From the NCBI GenBank assembly GCA_029776255.1, contig JAKOTN010000099.1, positions 1 to 49,250 on the forward strand: a stretch of DNA of 49,250 bases, read 5' to 3'. Shown here in pieces: positions 26,935 through 36,143 of the stretch. The position numbers and the translations under genes are program-made. Numbering within the stretch: the stretch's first letter is position 1; each line of letters begins with the position of its first letter. The DNA comes from Pseudomonadota bacterium. GTDB taxonomy: Bacteria; Pseudomonadota; Gammaproteobacteria; Burkholderiales; Rhodocyclaceae. Under the pieces are notes generated by a model. That model saw only the letters and a program-made list of their open reading frames with translations, did no database searches and was not told where the DNA came from.

Positions 26935-29900
26935 GCCTGTGCTCCCTGGGCGTGCGTTGCCGGCGATTGCGCGGGGTCGTCCAGCCAATCGACCTTGGCC
27001 ATCTTGCGCACGACGACGAACTCGTCGCGGTTGGTGCCGATGGTGCCGTAGTAGTTGAAACCGTAGCTGAACTGGGCGTAGCCGCCGATCATGTGCGTGG
27101 GCTTGAGAACGACGCGGGTCACCGAGTTGTGAATGCCGCCTCGCGCGCCGGTGATTTCCGAACCCGGTGTGTTAACGATTTTTTCCTGGGCGTGATACAT
27201 CATGACCATGCCGGGATTGACCCGCTGGCTGACCACGGCCCGGGCCGCGATCGCGCCGTTGAGGTTGAACAGTTCGATCCAGTCGTTATCGACGATGCCG
27301 GCGGCCTTCGCGTCGTCCTCGCTCAGCCAGACGATCGGCCCGCCGCGACTCAGGGTCAGCATCAGCAGATTGTCGGTGTAGGTGGAGTGGATGCCCCATT
27401 TCTGGTGCGGGGTGATGAAATTGAGCACGATCTCCGGGTGGCCGTTGCGCTTCACGCCCCGGATACCGGCGGTGGTCTTGAGGTCGACCGGTGGCCGATA
27501 GCTGGCCAATCCTTCGCCGAAAGCGATCATCCACGGGTGGTCGAGGTAAAACTGCTGGCGACCGGTCAGCGTGCGCCAGGGGATCAGTTCGTGCACGTTG
27601 GTGTAACCGGCGTTGTAGGAGACGGTCTCGCTTTCGATGCCGCTCCAGGTCGGCGAGCTGATGATTTTTCGCGGCTGCGCCTGGATGTCGCGATAGCGGA
27701 TTTTCTCGTCCTCGCGATACAGCGCCAGATGCGTGTGGTCGCGGCCGGTCTGCTTGCCAAGCGCCCGCCACGCCTTGACGGCGACGTGACCGTTGGTTTC
27801 CGGCGCCAGTTGCAGGATCACTTCGCACGCGTCGATGTCGCTGTCGATCGTCGGCAGACCCCGCGAGACGCCGTCGGCAAGAACCCGGCCGCTCAGTTCG
27901 CCGAGTTGCCTGACTTCGTCCCGCGTGTTCCAGGCGATGCCCTTGCCGCCGTTGCCGAGTGTGCCCATCAACGGCCCGAGAGCGGTGAACCGTTTGAAAA
28001 CGTTCGGATAATCGCGCTCGATCACTTGCACCTGCGGCGCGGTCTTGCCGGGAATCAGATCCACCTCGCCGCGACGCCAGTCCTTGGCTTCGAAGGGCTG
28101 GGCCAGTTCCGCCGCGGTGTCGTGCATCATCGGCGTCAGCACCACGTCGCGTTCGACGCCGAGGTGGCCGACGCAGACTTCGCTGAACTCGCGGGCGAAG
28201 CCCTTGTAGATTTCCCAGTCGCTGCGGGCTTGCCAGGCCGGGTCAACCGCCGCCGACAGCGGGTGAATGAAGGGGTGCATGTCGCTGGTGTTGAGATCGT
28301 TCTTCTCGTACCAGGTGGCGGTCGGCAGCACGATGTCCGAATACAGGCAGGTGGTGCTCATCCGGAAATCGAGCGTCACCAGCAGATCGAGCTTTCCTTC
28401 CGGGGCGTGCGCGTGCCAGACCACTTCCGTCGGTTTGGCGCGGCGGCTGGCGCCGGGGGCGTCCGATTCGGTGCCGAGATCCGTGCCCTGCACGCCGTTG
28501 CTGGTTCCCAGCAGGTGTTTGAGGAAATATTCATGCCCCTTGCCCGACGAACCGAGGAGGTTCGAGCGCCAGACGAACATGTTGCGCGGCCAGTTGGCCG
28601 GGTGGTCGGGATCGCCGCAACTCATCCGCAAGGAGCCGTCCTGCAGCGCCCGGACGACGTACTCCTTGGCGTCGATACCCGCCGCCTCGGCGTCGCGGAC
28701 CACTTGCATCGGGTGCGTCTGCAATTGCGGTGCCGACGGCAACCAGCCCATCCGCTCGGCGCGCACGTTGTAGTCGATCATCGCGCCGGCGTACTTGGTT
28801 TTGTCGGCCAGCGGCGACAAAACCTCGGTCATGTCCAGTTTCTCGTACCGCCACTGGTCGGTGTGGGCGTAGAAAAAGCTGGTGGAATTCATTTGCCGTG
28901 GCGGGCGGCTCCAGTCCAGGCCGAAAGCCAGCGCCGTCCAGCCGGTCTGCGGCCGCAGTTTTTCCTGCCCGACGTAGTGCGCCCAGCCGCCGCCGCTCTG
29001 GCCGATGCAGCCGCAAAGCATCAGCATGTTGATCACGCCGCGATAATTCATGTCGCTGTGGTACCAGTGATTCATCGCCGCGCCGATGATGATCATCGAC
29101 TTGCCGTTCGTCCGGTCGGCGTTGTCGGCGAACTGTCGGGCGACGCCGATGATCTGGTCGCGCGGCACGCCGGTGATCCGCTCCTGCCAGGCAGGCGTGT
29201 AGGGGGTGTCGTCGTCGTGGTCGCGGGCCGCCCGCTCGCCGGGCAGGCCGCGGGCAATACCGTAATTGGCCGCTTGCAGGTCGAAGACCGTCGCCACCAG
29301 CGCCGTGCGCGGACCGTCGGCGCCAGCGAGCGTCAGCCGTTGCACCGGCACGGTGCGCAACAGCACCTCGCTTTGCGTGTTGTTCGGGAAATGTTCGCTG
29401 ACGATGCCGCCGAAGTAGGGGAGAGCGATCTCGGCGGTGGTCACCGTCGAGGCGGTGTCTTCGAGCAGCGACAGCCTGAGTTTGACCGGAAGGTTGTTTT
29501 CCGCCTCCATGGCTTCGAGGTTCCATTTGCCGATGTCGGAGCGACCGTCGGCGCCCCAGCGGAAGCCGATCGAGCCGTTCGGCAGGACAAGCCGGCCGCT
29601 GTCGTCGAAGGCGACGGTTTTCCATTCGGGATTGTTGTCCTGGCCGAAGCGGCCGTCGATGTCGGAGGCGCGGACATAGCGGTCGGGCACCAGTATCTTG
29701 GCGCCGTCCGGGGCGCTTTGCTCCTTGAGCAGCACCAGCAATGGCAGATCGGTGTAGCGACGGGCGTAGTCGTCGAAATAGGCGCTTTGCTTGTCGAAAT
29801 AGAATTCCTTGAGAATCACGTGCCCCATCGCCATCGCCACGGCGGCGTCGGTGCCCTGCTTGGGGTGCAGCCACAAATCGGCGAGCTTGGCGACTTCCGA

Positions 29901-30752
29901 ATAGTCCGGTGTCACCGCGACGGTCTTGGCGCCCTTGTAGCGCACTTCGGTGAAGAAATGCGCATCCGGCGTGCGCGTCTGCGGCACGTTCGAACCCCAG
30001 GCGATGATGAAGGTCGAGTTGTACCAGTCGGCCGATTCGGGAACGTCGGTCTGCTCGCCCCAGACCTGCGGACTGGCCGGCGGCAGGTCGCAATACCAGT
30101 CGTAGAAGCTCATGCACACGCCGCCGATCAGGCTCAGATAGCGGCTGCCGGCGGCGTAGCTGACCATCGACATCGCCGGAATCGGCGAGAAGCCGATCAC
30201 CCGGTCGGGACCGTATTTCTTGATGGTGTACACATTGGCGGCGGCGACGATCTCGTTCACTTCGTCCCACGTCGAGCGGACAAAGCCGCCCAGACCGCGC
30301 GCGCGCTGATAATCGCGGCGTCGGGCATCGTCCTGCACGATGTCGGCCCAGGCATCCACCGGGTCGTGCCGCTGGCGCGCCGCGCGCCAGCTCTCGAGCA
30401 GGCGGCCGCGCACCATCGGGTATTTCACCCGGTTGGCGCTGTACAGATACCAGCTGTAGCTGGCGCCACGCGCGCAGCCGCGCGGCTCATGGTTTGGCAT
30501 GTCCCAGCGGGTGCGCGGGTAGTCGGTCTGCTGGGTTTCCCAGGTGACGATGCCGCCCTTAACGTAAATCTTCCACGAACACGAGCCGGTGCAATTGACG
30601 CCGTGTGTCGAACGGACGACCTTGTCGTGCGCCCAGCGGTTGCGATAGGCGTCTTCCCAGGTGCGGTCCTCGCCGGTGACCACGCCGTGGTCGTCGGAAA
30701 ACGCCTCCTTCGGCGCAGCGAAGTACTTCAGTCGGTCGAGAAAGTGGCTCAT
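26931..30752 (-). CDS. narG: Respiratory nitrate reductase alpha subunit (Mo-bisMGD)
   Basis: This 1273-residue catalytic subunit reduces nitrate to nitrite on the cytoplasmic face. The FS0 cluster ligands are His50, Cys54, Cys58 and Cys93, and the molybdenum ligand is Asp222 in Y-C-D-L-P-P-A, all at the E. coli numbers. There is no twin-arginine export signal, as expected for the inward-facing NarG. The length is about 25 residues longer than the E. coli protein. AAGGAA precedes the ATG. It follows narK2 by 36 bases in the same operon. Confidence 0.98.
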   Translation of the reverse strand: MSHFLDRLKYFAAPKEAFSDDHGVVTGEDRTWEDAYRNRWAHDKVVRSTHGVNCTGSCSWKIYVKGGIVTWETQQTDYPRTRWDMPNHEPRGCARGASYSWYLYSANRVKYPMVRGRLLESWRAARQRHDPVDAWADIVQDDARRRDYQRARGLGGFVRSTWDEVNEIVAAANVYTIKKYGPDRVIGFSPIPAMSMVSYAAGSRYLSLIGGVCMSFYDWYCDLPPASPQVWGEQTDVPESADWYNSTFIIAWGSNVPQTRTPDAHFFTEVRYKGAKTVAVTPDYSEVAKLADLWLHPKQGTDAAVAMAMGHVILKEFYFDKQSAYFDDYARRYTDLPLLVLLKEQSAPDGAKILVPDRYVRASDIDGRFGQDNNPEWKTVAFDDSGRLVLPNGSIGFRWGADGRSDIGKWNLEAMEAENNLPVKLRLSLLEDTASTVTTAEIALPYFGGIVSEHFPNNTQSEVLLRTVPVQRLTLAGADGPRTALVATVFDLQAANYGIARGLPGERAARDHDDDTPYTPAWQERITGVPRDQIIGVARQFADNADRTNGKSMIIIGAAMNHWYHSDMNYRGVINMLMLCGCIGQSGGGWAHYVGQEKLRPQTGWTALAFGLDWSRPPRQMNSTSFFYAHTDQWRYEKLDMTEVLSPLADKTKYAGAMIDYNVRAERMGWLPSAPQLQTHPMQVVRDAEAAGIDAKEYVVRALQDGSLRMSCGDPDHPANWPRNMFVWRSNLLGSSGKGHEYFLKHLLGTSNGVQGTDLGTESDAPGASRRAKPTEVVWHAHAPEGKLDLLVTLDFRMSTTCLYSDIVLPTATWYEKNDLNTSDMHPFIHPLSAAVDPAWQARSDWEIYKGFAREFSEVCVGHLGVERDVVLTPMMHDTAAELAQPFEAKDWRRGEVDLIPGKTAPQVQVIERDYPNVFKRFTALGPLMGTLGNGGKGIAWNTRDEVRQLGELSGRVLADGVSRGLPTIDSDIDACEVILQLAPETNGHVAVKAWRALGKQTGRDHTHLALYREDEKIRYRDIQAQPRKIISSPTWSGIESETVSYNAGYTNVHELIPWRTLTGRQQFYLDHPWMIAFGEGLASYRPPVDLKTTAGIRGVKRNGHPEIVLNFITPHQKWGIHSTYTDNLLMLTLSRGGPIVWLSEDDAKAAGIVDNDWIELFNLNGAIAARAVVSQRVNPGMVMMYHAQEKIVNTPGSEITGARGGIHNSVTRVVLKPTHMIGGYAQFSYGFNYYGTIGTNRDEFVVVRKMAKVDWLDDPAQSPATHAQGAQA

Positions 30753-30788
30753 GTCGATTCCTTGGAGGAAAGAGTTGCCGATCGGCGA

Positions 30789-32447
30789 TCAGGGGTTGTG
30801 CACGTAGGCATTGGCGCGCAGGTAGAACCACCAGTTGAGCACCAGACACAAGGCGTAAAAGATGGCGAAGCCGTACATCGCGTATTCCGGCGTGCCGGCC
30901 TTGATCTGCTGGCCAATGACCACTGGTGCGATGAAGGCGCCGTAAGCGGCGATGGCCGAAGTCCAGCCGAGCACCGGGCCGGCTTGTTGACGGTCGAAAA
31001 TCACGCCGATAGTGCGGAAAGTGGAGCCGTTGCCGATGCCGCTGGCGGCGAAGAGCAGCACGAAAAGCAACATGAACAACGTGAAGTATTGCTCGGGATT
31101 GGCCGATTTGTAGGCCATCATCATCACGTGACCGACGGCGATCGACGCCGCGACCATGATCGCCGAGATCACCTGGGTGACGATCGAACCGCCTTTCTTA
31201 TCGGAAATCCAGCCGCCGATCGGCCGCACCAGCGCGCCGACGAAAGGGCCGATCCAGGCATAGGTCAGCGCCGACGGCGCATTCGGGTTTTTCAGCGTGT
31301 GCTGCATCGCGCCGGCCGCGTCGGGGAGGTGGCTGATGCCGAAAATCACCGTGATCGACAGCGGCAACGCCATCGAGAAACCGATGAAGGAGCCGAAAGT
31401 GACCACGTAGAGCAAGGTCATCGACCAGGTGTGCTTGTCCTTGAAAATGGCGAACTGCTTGGCGATATTCTCCTTCATCGTCCCGAAGGCGGTGAGTTTC
31501 ATCACCAGCAGCGTGCCGACCACGATCAGCGGCATCGCCAGCCACATGTTCAGCAGACCGAGGCCGGTCGGGGGCGGCAGGTAGAGATACAGTCCGACGC
31601 CGGCCGGCAGGAAGGACAGGGTGTACAGCCAGATGATCTTCAGAAATGCGGCGATCGTGCCGCTGGCGGTGTCGCCGACCGCCGGCGAAACCGTGGACAG
31701 ATTATTCATTCCGAACCAGCACAGGATCGAGAGCGGCAGCAGCGACAGCAGCCACGCAAAACCGGCGTTCTGAATGTAAGTCGGCGTGCCGGCAACGATC
31801 TTGCCGAGAATCCAGCCGCTGTCCTTGACCAGAATCATCGGCTCGCCGCCGAAAGCGCCGAACAGGCCGACGGTCATCACCAGCGGGATCACGATCTGCA
31901 TCGTCGTCACCCCGAAATTCCCCAGGCCGGCGTTCAGGCCGAGCGCGGTGCCCTGAAGGCGTTTGGGGAAGAAGGTGCTGATGTTCGACATCGAACTGGC
32001 GAAGTTGCCGCCGCCGACACCCGACCACAGCGCCATCAGTTGGAAGACCCACAGCGGCCAGTCCTTGTGCTGCAAGGCGATGCCGGTGCCGATGGCCGGT
32101 GCCAGCAGCATGGCCGTGGTCAGGAAAATGGTGTTGCGTCCACCGGCGAGCCGGATCAGGAACGAGGCCGGGATGCGCATCGTCGCACCGGCCAGCCCGG
32201 CGATGGCGGTCAAGGTGAACAACTCGGGCTGGCTGAACGGGAAACCCAGGTTGAGCATCTGCACGGTGATGATGCCCCACATGCCCCAGATGGCGAAGCC
32301 GCAGAGCAGGGCCGGCACCGAGATCCACAGGTTCCGGTAGGCGATTCTCTTGCCGGTGCTTTCCCAGAATTGGTCGTCCTCTGGACGCCAATCGGCGATA
32401 TCGACGGCGCTGGCGCGCGCCGGTGCGGCGGTATGCGGGTTGTGCAT
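30789..32447 (-). CDS. narK2: Nitrate/nitrite transporter, NarK2 type
   Basis: The 552-residue major-facilitator protein has the nitrate-signature glycine-rich segments G-V-G-G-G-N-F-A-S-S-M and A-A-S-G-I-G-N-G-S-T-F-R. These belong to the NarK nitrate/nitrite antiporter family. It is about 90 residues longer than E. coli NarK. The surplus lies mainly in a middle stretch (about residues 200-300) that holds additional hydrophobic segments. It probably exports nitrite against nitrate next to NarGHI. It lies between narK1 and narG. Confidence 0.92.
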   Translation of the reverse strand: MHNPHTAAPARASAVDIADWRPEDDQFWESTGKRIAYRNLWISVPALLCGFAIWGMWGIITVQMLNLGFPFSQPELFTLTAIAGLAGATMRIPASFLIRLAGGRNTIFLTTAMLLAPAIGTGIALQHKDWPLWVFQLMALWSGVGGGNFASSMSNISTFFPKRLQGTALGLNAGLGNFGVTTMQIVIPLVMTVGLFGAFGGEPMILVKDSGWILGKIVAGTPTYIQNAGFAWLLSLLPLSILCWFGMNNLSTVSPAVGDTASGTIAAFLKIIWLYTLSFLPAGVGLYLYLPPPTGLGLLNMWLAMPLIVVGTLLVMKLTAFGTMKENIAKQFAIFKDKHTWSMTLLYVVTFGSFIGFSMALPLSITVIFGISHLPDAAGAMQHTLKNPNAPSALTYAWIGPFVGALVRPIGGWISDKKGGSIVTQVISAIMVAASIAVGHVMMMAYKSANPEQYFTLFMLLFVLLFAASGIGNGSTFRTIGVIFDRQQAGPVLGWTSAIAAYGAFIAPVVIGQQIKAGTPEYAMYGFAIFYALCLVLNWWFYLRANAYVHNP

Positions 32448-32491
32448 GACGGTTCCGGGTAGAAAAGGCGTTGACGGCGGATTTGGCGGCC

Positions 32492-33751
32492 TCAGGGGTG
32501 CGAGCCGGCGTTTCGGGCATCGGCGGAGTCGATGAGCGGCATGCCGCGCACTTCGGTCAGGTACATCCAGATCAGCGACACCCAGACCACGCCGTACATC
32601 AGCATGAAAGCGCTGGAGCGGATGCCGGTCAGATCCATCAGCGCGCCGAACATGATCGGCAGGACGAAGCCACCGAGGCCGCCGGCAAGGCCGACGATGC
32701 CGGAAATGACGCCGATGTTCCGCGGGTACTCATCCGAGATGTACTTGAACACCGACGCCTTGCCGAAAGCCCAGCCGATTCCCAGAACGAACACCAGCGC
32801 GGTGAACAGGTAAACATTCAGACCGATGTGGAAGGATCTGGCGCCGTTGACCGTCATGATCGTGAAGTCGGTTTGCGGGTAGCTGAGCAGGAACAGGCAC
32901 ACCCAACTCAGCCACAACACCCACCAGGTGACCGAATGCGCGCCGAAACGGTCGGAAAACCAGCCGCCGATGGCCCGCAGCACGCCGCCGGGCAGCGAAA
33001 AACATGCCGCCAGCAGGGCCGCGGTACGGATGTCGAGACCGAACTCGCCGACGTAGTACTGCACCATCCACAAACTCATCGCCACGTAACCGCCGAAGAC
33101 GATCGAGTAGTACTGACAGAGCTTCCAGACCTTGGGGTCCTTGAGCGCCAGCAACTGTTCCCGCCACGTGATTTTCGAATCGACGAGGTGCGTCGGGTCG
33201 GAGTGGCTCATGAACCAGAAAATCAAGGCCGTGACCAGCATCGCTCCCGCGTACACCCGCGGCACCGCCGTCCAGCCGAACGCCACCAGCAGCGCCGGCG
33301 CGACGAATTTGTTCACCGCCGCCCCGGAATTGCCGGCACCGTAGATGCCCATGGCGAAACCCTGCCGCTCGCGGCTGAACCAGCGCGCCACGTAGGGCGT
33401 GCCCACCGAGAAGGAGCCGCCGGCCATGCCGACGAACAGGCCGAGAACCAGAAAGTGCCAGTAAGCGGTGGCGTAGGAGATCAGGAAAATCGGCGGCACG
33501 CACGCCGCCATCAAGGAAAAGAACACGATCCGGCCACCGTGCTTGTCGGTCCACATGCCCAAGGGCACGCGGATCAGCGAACCGGTCAGCACCGGCGTCG
33601 CCGTCAGCAGCCCGAACTCGGTCGCGTTGAGTCCGAGAGCGGTCTTGATCGGGATGCCGATCACGCCGAACATCATCCACACCATGAAACAGACGGTGAA
33701 CGCCAACGTGCTGACGAACAACACCGCCAGTCCTTGTCCTTTCGTGCGCAT
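32492..33751 (-). CDS. narK1: Nitrate transporter, NarK1 type
   Basis: The 419-residue twelve-helix major-facilitator protein has G-M-A-G-G-S-F-S-V-G-T and G-L-A-G-G-L-G-G-F-V, the two nitrate-signature stretches. The length and narK1-narK2-narGHJI order match the nitrate/proton symporter position of other nar operons. The ATG at 33751 has GGGGG in front. An ATG 27 codons upstream lies within the FNR box and is rejected. First gene of the operon. Confidence 0.92.
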   Translation of the reverse strand: MRTKGQGLAVLFVSTLAFTVCFMVWMMFGVIGIPIKTALGLNATEFGLLTATPVLTGSLIRVPLGMWTDKHGGRIVFFSLMAACVPPIFLISYATAYWHFLVLGLFVGMAGGSFSVGTPYVARWFSRERQGFAMGIYGAGNSGAAVNKFVAPALLVAFGWTAVPRVYAGAMLVTALIFWFMSHSDPTHLVDSKITWREQLLALKDPKVWKLCQYYSIVFGGYVAMSLWMVQYYVGEFGLDIRTAALLAACFSLPGGVLRAIGGWFSDRFGAHSVTWWVLWLSWVCLFLLSYPQTDFTIMTVNGARSFHIGLNVYLFTALVFVLGIGWAFGKASVFKYISDEYPRNIGVISGIVGLAGGLGGFVLPIMFGALMDLTGIRSSAFMLMYGVVWVSLIWMYLTEVRGMPLIDSADARNAGSHP

Positions 33752-33790
33752 GACGACAGCCCCCGCTTTGCCCCTGGAAGTGATTCGCTC

Positions 33791-33832
33791 ACGGTAGAGG
33801 AAAGCCGCCTTCGGAAAATTGATGCGAATCAA
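33791..33832 (-). promoter_or_regulatory. FNR-type box and promoter of the nar operon
   Basis: TTGATGCGAATCAA (33819-33832) is a perfect match to TTGAT-N4-ATCAA. Its centre lies about 30 bases before a weak -10-like TACCGT (minus strand, 33791-33796). This is the spacing of class II FNR-activated promoters (site near -41.5). The narK1 ATG is 68 bases downstream. It predicts induction when oxygen is low. Related regulators (Anr, Dnr) use the same box. Confidence 0.88.
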
Positions 33833-33981
33833 ATCCGAAAAATTCAGTTCCGGCGAGCGCGGCGCGGTGGTTGTGGCGATGAAAAAAACACGCCCTGAAA
33901 ATAGACATCGTTAGCGTCGGCGCGAAAGAGCGAAGACGGCTTTCTTTGCAATAGAGCCCGCCGTACAATAAGCTGCTTTTA

Positions 33982-34368
33982 ATGAACTCCTCTTCGGTCA
34001 TGCCTACCCCCCTTCTTCTCATCGTCGACGACAGCAAGATGTCGCGGCTGATGATCGCCAAGCATGTCGCCGAATTGCGCCCCGATTGGCGGGTCATCGA
34101 AGCCGTGAACGGCGAGGAGGCCTTGGCGATGGTCAAGCGGGAGCAGCCCGATCTGGTCAGTGTGGACGTCAACATGCCGGGCATGAACGGTTTGCAGGTG
34201 GCGGGCCACATTCGCATTCTCTTTCCGGATATCCGGGTGGTGCTATGCACCGCCAACATTCAGGAGGCGATGCGTACGGCGGCGGAAAAACTGCGGGTGC
34301 ATTTCGTGGCCAAACCGATCACACCGAAGGCCGTCGCCAGGATGGTTGAACTTTTCGAGTCGTCGTGA
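33982..34368 (+). CDS. CheY-like single-domain response regulator
   Basis: The 128-residue receiver has acidic Asp16 and Asp17, phosphoacceptor Asp62 in V-D-V-N-M-P-G, Thr90 and Lys111 in V-A-K-P-I-T, so all functional residues are present. There is no output domain. The start may instead be the ATG at 34000: a TACAAT box at 33964-33969 would leave only a very short leader for the first ATG. It is divergent from the nar operon and precedes a CheC-like gene, which suggests a phosphorylation and dephosphorylation pair. Confidence 0.9.
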   Translation: MNSSSVMPTPLLLIVDDSKMSRLMIAKHVAELRPDWRVIEAVNGEEALAMVKREQPDLVSVDVNMPGMNGLQVAGHIRILFPDIRVVLCTANIQEAMRTAAEKLRVHFVAKPITPKAVARMVELFESS

Positions 34369-34438
34369 CGATCGGTCATGCGGGGCGCGCATGGGTGCTC
34401 CGCGCTTCGGCCGGCATTTTCGAGGTTTCTGTCGGTAA

Positions 34439-35053
34439 ATGATTCAATTCAGCGAACTGCAGCTCGACGCCTTGGGGGAAGTGTTCAACATCGGTGTCGG
34501 GCGCGCCGCCAGCAGCTTGAGCGAGATCGTTCGCGACGAAGTGGAACTGTCGGCGCCCATGATCACCCTGGTGCCGGCCAGCGAGGTGGCCACCACCCTT
34601 CTGGGGTCCGAATTCAGCAAGATCAGCATGGTGACCGTCGATTTTTCGGGGCCCTTCGACGCGCGTTCGATGCTCATCTTTCCCGAGCGCAACGCCCTGG
34701 CGATCATCGGCAACATGCTGGAAGCCAGTCTGAGTCCCGAGGAACTGGCGGAATTCGAGCAGGAAGCGATGTGCGAAGTCGGCAACATCATCCTCAATGC
34801 CTGTATCAGCGCGCTGGCCGATCTCTTCGATGTGGAATTTCACGGTGGCCTGCCGGTGCATCACTTTGGCGACAGCGACTCCATCGCCGCCTTCGGCAAC
34901 AACTCCCGCGATGTGATCCTGGTGCTGGAGATCGATCTCACCCTGCGCCAGCAGCACATCAAGGGTAACTTGATGTTCCTGCTCAGTGTCAGTTCGTTGA
35001 GCAACCTTTTGGCGCACGTGGATCAATTCCTGATCAGGCAGGGGATGGCGTGA
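34439..35053 (+). CDS. CheC-like CheY-phosphate phosphatase
   Basis: The 204-residue protein has the two CheC/CheX/FliY-type active-site signatures E-x-x-N. The first is in L-G-E-V-F-N-I-G-V-G-R-A-A and the second in C-E-V-G-N-I-I-L-N-A. CheC proteins dephosphorylate CheY-like regulators. Having both signatures suggests two active sites. Its stop overlaps the GTG of the next gene (GTGA), so it is translated together with a diguanylate cyclase. Confidence 0.88.
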   Translation: MIQFSELQLDALGEVFNIGVGRAASSLSEIVRDEVELSAPMITLVPASEVATTLLGSEFSKISMVTVDFSGPFDARSMLIFPERNALAIIGNMLEASLSPEELAEFEQEAMCEVGNIILNACISALADLFDVEFHGGLPVHHFGDSDSIAAFGNNSRDVILVLEIDLTLRQQHIKGNLMFLLSVSSLSNLLAHVDQFLIRQGMA

Positions 35054-36021
35054 CCGCCGACGGATCGTTGGAGTTGCCTTTTCTCGACGCGTTGCAGGTC
35101 GGGGTCCTCCTGTTCGACCGGGAGGGCAAGCTGCTGTTCTGGAATCGCTGGTTCGCCAACCATCTCGAGAATGACCCCGGCGAGTTCGTCGGCCGTGCGC
35201 TCGTCGAGCTGTTTCCGGATCTGGTCGGCAGTCGGCTGGACACTGGTATCCGGCAGGCCATTCGTTCGCATTTGTCCTCCATGCTCACCCCTGGCCTCAA
35301 CCGCCCGCTGCTGCCGCTCTATTCCAAGCCGGCACGCGGCAAACCGGATCGCATGCAGCAGTTGATCCAGATCACCGCGCTCAGGCATCCGCGGGTGGCG
35401 TGCCTGGTTCAAGTGCAGGACATGACCGCCGCGGTACGGCGGGAGCGTCGGCTGCGCGTGCAATCCAGCCAGTTTCTCGACGACGCCTATCGTGACGCTC
35501 TCACTGGCGTCGGCAACCGGCGCCGCTTCGATCATGCCCTGGCCGACATGTTCCAGAAAGCGCAGGCGGCGGCAACGAGCCTTGGCGTGTTGATGATCGA
35601 TGTCGATTTCTTCAAGGTTTACAACGATGCGCACGGACATCAAAAAGGCGATGAGTGCCTGAAGCTGGTGGCGCAGACCATTCAACAAGGGCTGCGCCAG
35701 GTTCCCGGGGATCTGGTTTTCCGTTACGGCGGCGAGGAGTTCGCCGTCTTACTTCCCGGTGCCGACGAAAACACCGCCAGCGGCATCGCCGAACGGTTGC
35801 GCGCCCGTGTCCACGCGTTGGCGGTTACCTATGGGACGGCGTTGCCTGGCCGCACACTCAGCATCAGCATCGGCGTGGCGGCGCATATTCCCCTTTCCGG
35901 TCAGCGCGCCGAATCGATAGTCAAGTATGCCGACGCGGCCCTTTATCGCGCCAAGGACGACGGGCGGAATCGATGCCGGTGTTACCACGCCGGCAGTCCG
36001 CTTTTTCAACCCGTCGGCTGA
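35050..36021 (+). CDS. PAS - GGDEF diguanylate cyclase
   Basis: The 323-residue soluble protein starts at a GTG overlapping the CheC-like stop. A PAS-like sensor domain (about 12-125, with F-W-N-R-W-F near 30) is followed by a GGDEF domain with the active G-G-E-E-F at 227-231. The position of the inhibitory RxxD site reads V-P-G-D, so product inhibition is probably missing. This differs from the HDOD-GGDEF protein at 3507, which keeps the site. The operon suggests that CheY/CheC signalling and cyclic di-GMP synthesis are linked. Confidence 0.9.
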   Translation: MTADGSLELPFLDALQVGVLLFDREGKLLFWNRWFANHLENDPGEFVGRALVELFPDLVGSRLDTGIRQAIRSHLSSMLTPGLNRPLLPLYSKPARGKPDRMQQLIQITALRHPRVACLVQVQDMTAAVRRERRLRVQSSQFLDDAYRDALTGVGNRRRFDHALADMFQKAQAAATSLGVLMIDVDFFKVYNDAHGHQKGDECLKLVAQTIQQGLRQVPGDLVFRYGGEEFAVLLPGADENTASGIAERLRARVHALAVTYGTALPGRTLSISIGVAAHIPLSGQRAESIVKYADAALYRAKDDGRNRCRCYHAGSPLFQPVG

Positions 36022-36143
36022 ACACGCGCCGATTGTCGTTCGCCCAGCCGCCAACTTCGATGCGGCTCCGGTAGAATGCCGCCGGTCGGCACGGCTCGCT
36101 CGTCGTCGCGCCGCGCGACGGTGGTTTTTACCCGGATGGACAA

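Noticed and set aside
26952-32462. Plus-strand open frame of more than 1800 codons opposite narG, narH and narK2
   Set aside because: It is antisense to well-conserved nar genes, resembles no family, and is explained by high GC content and codon bias of the real strand.
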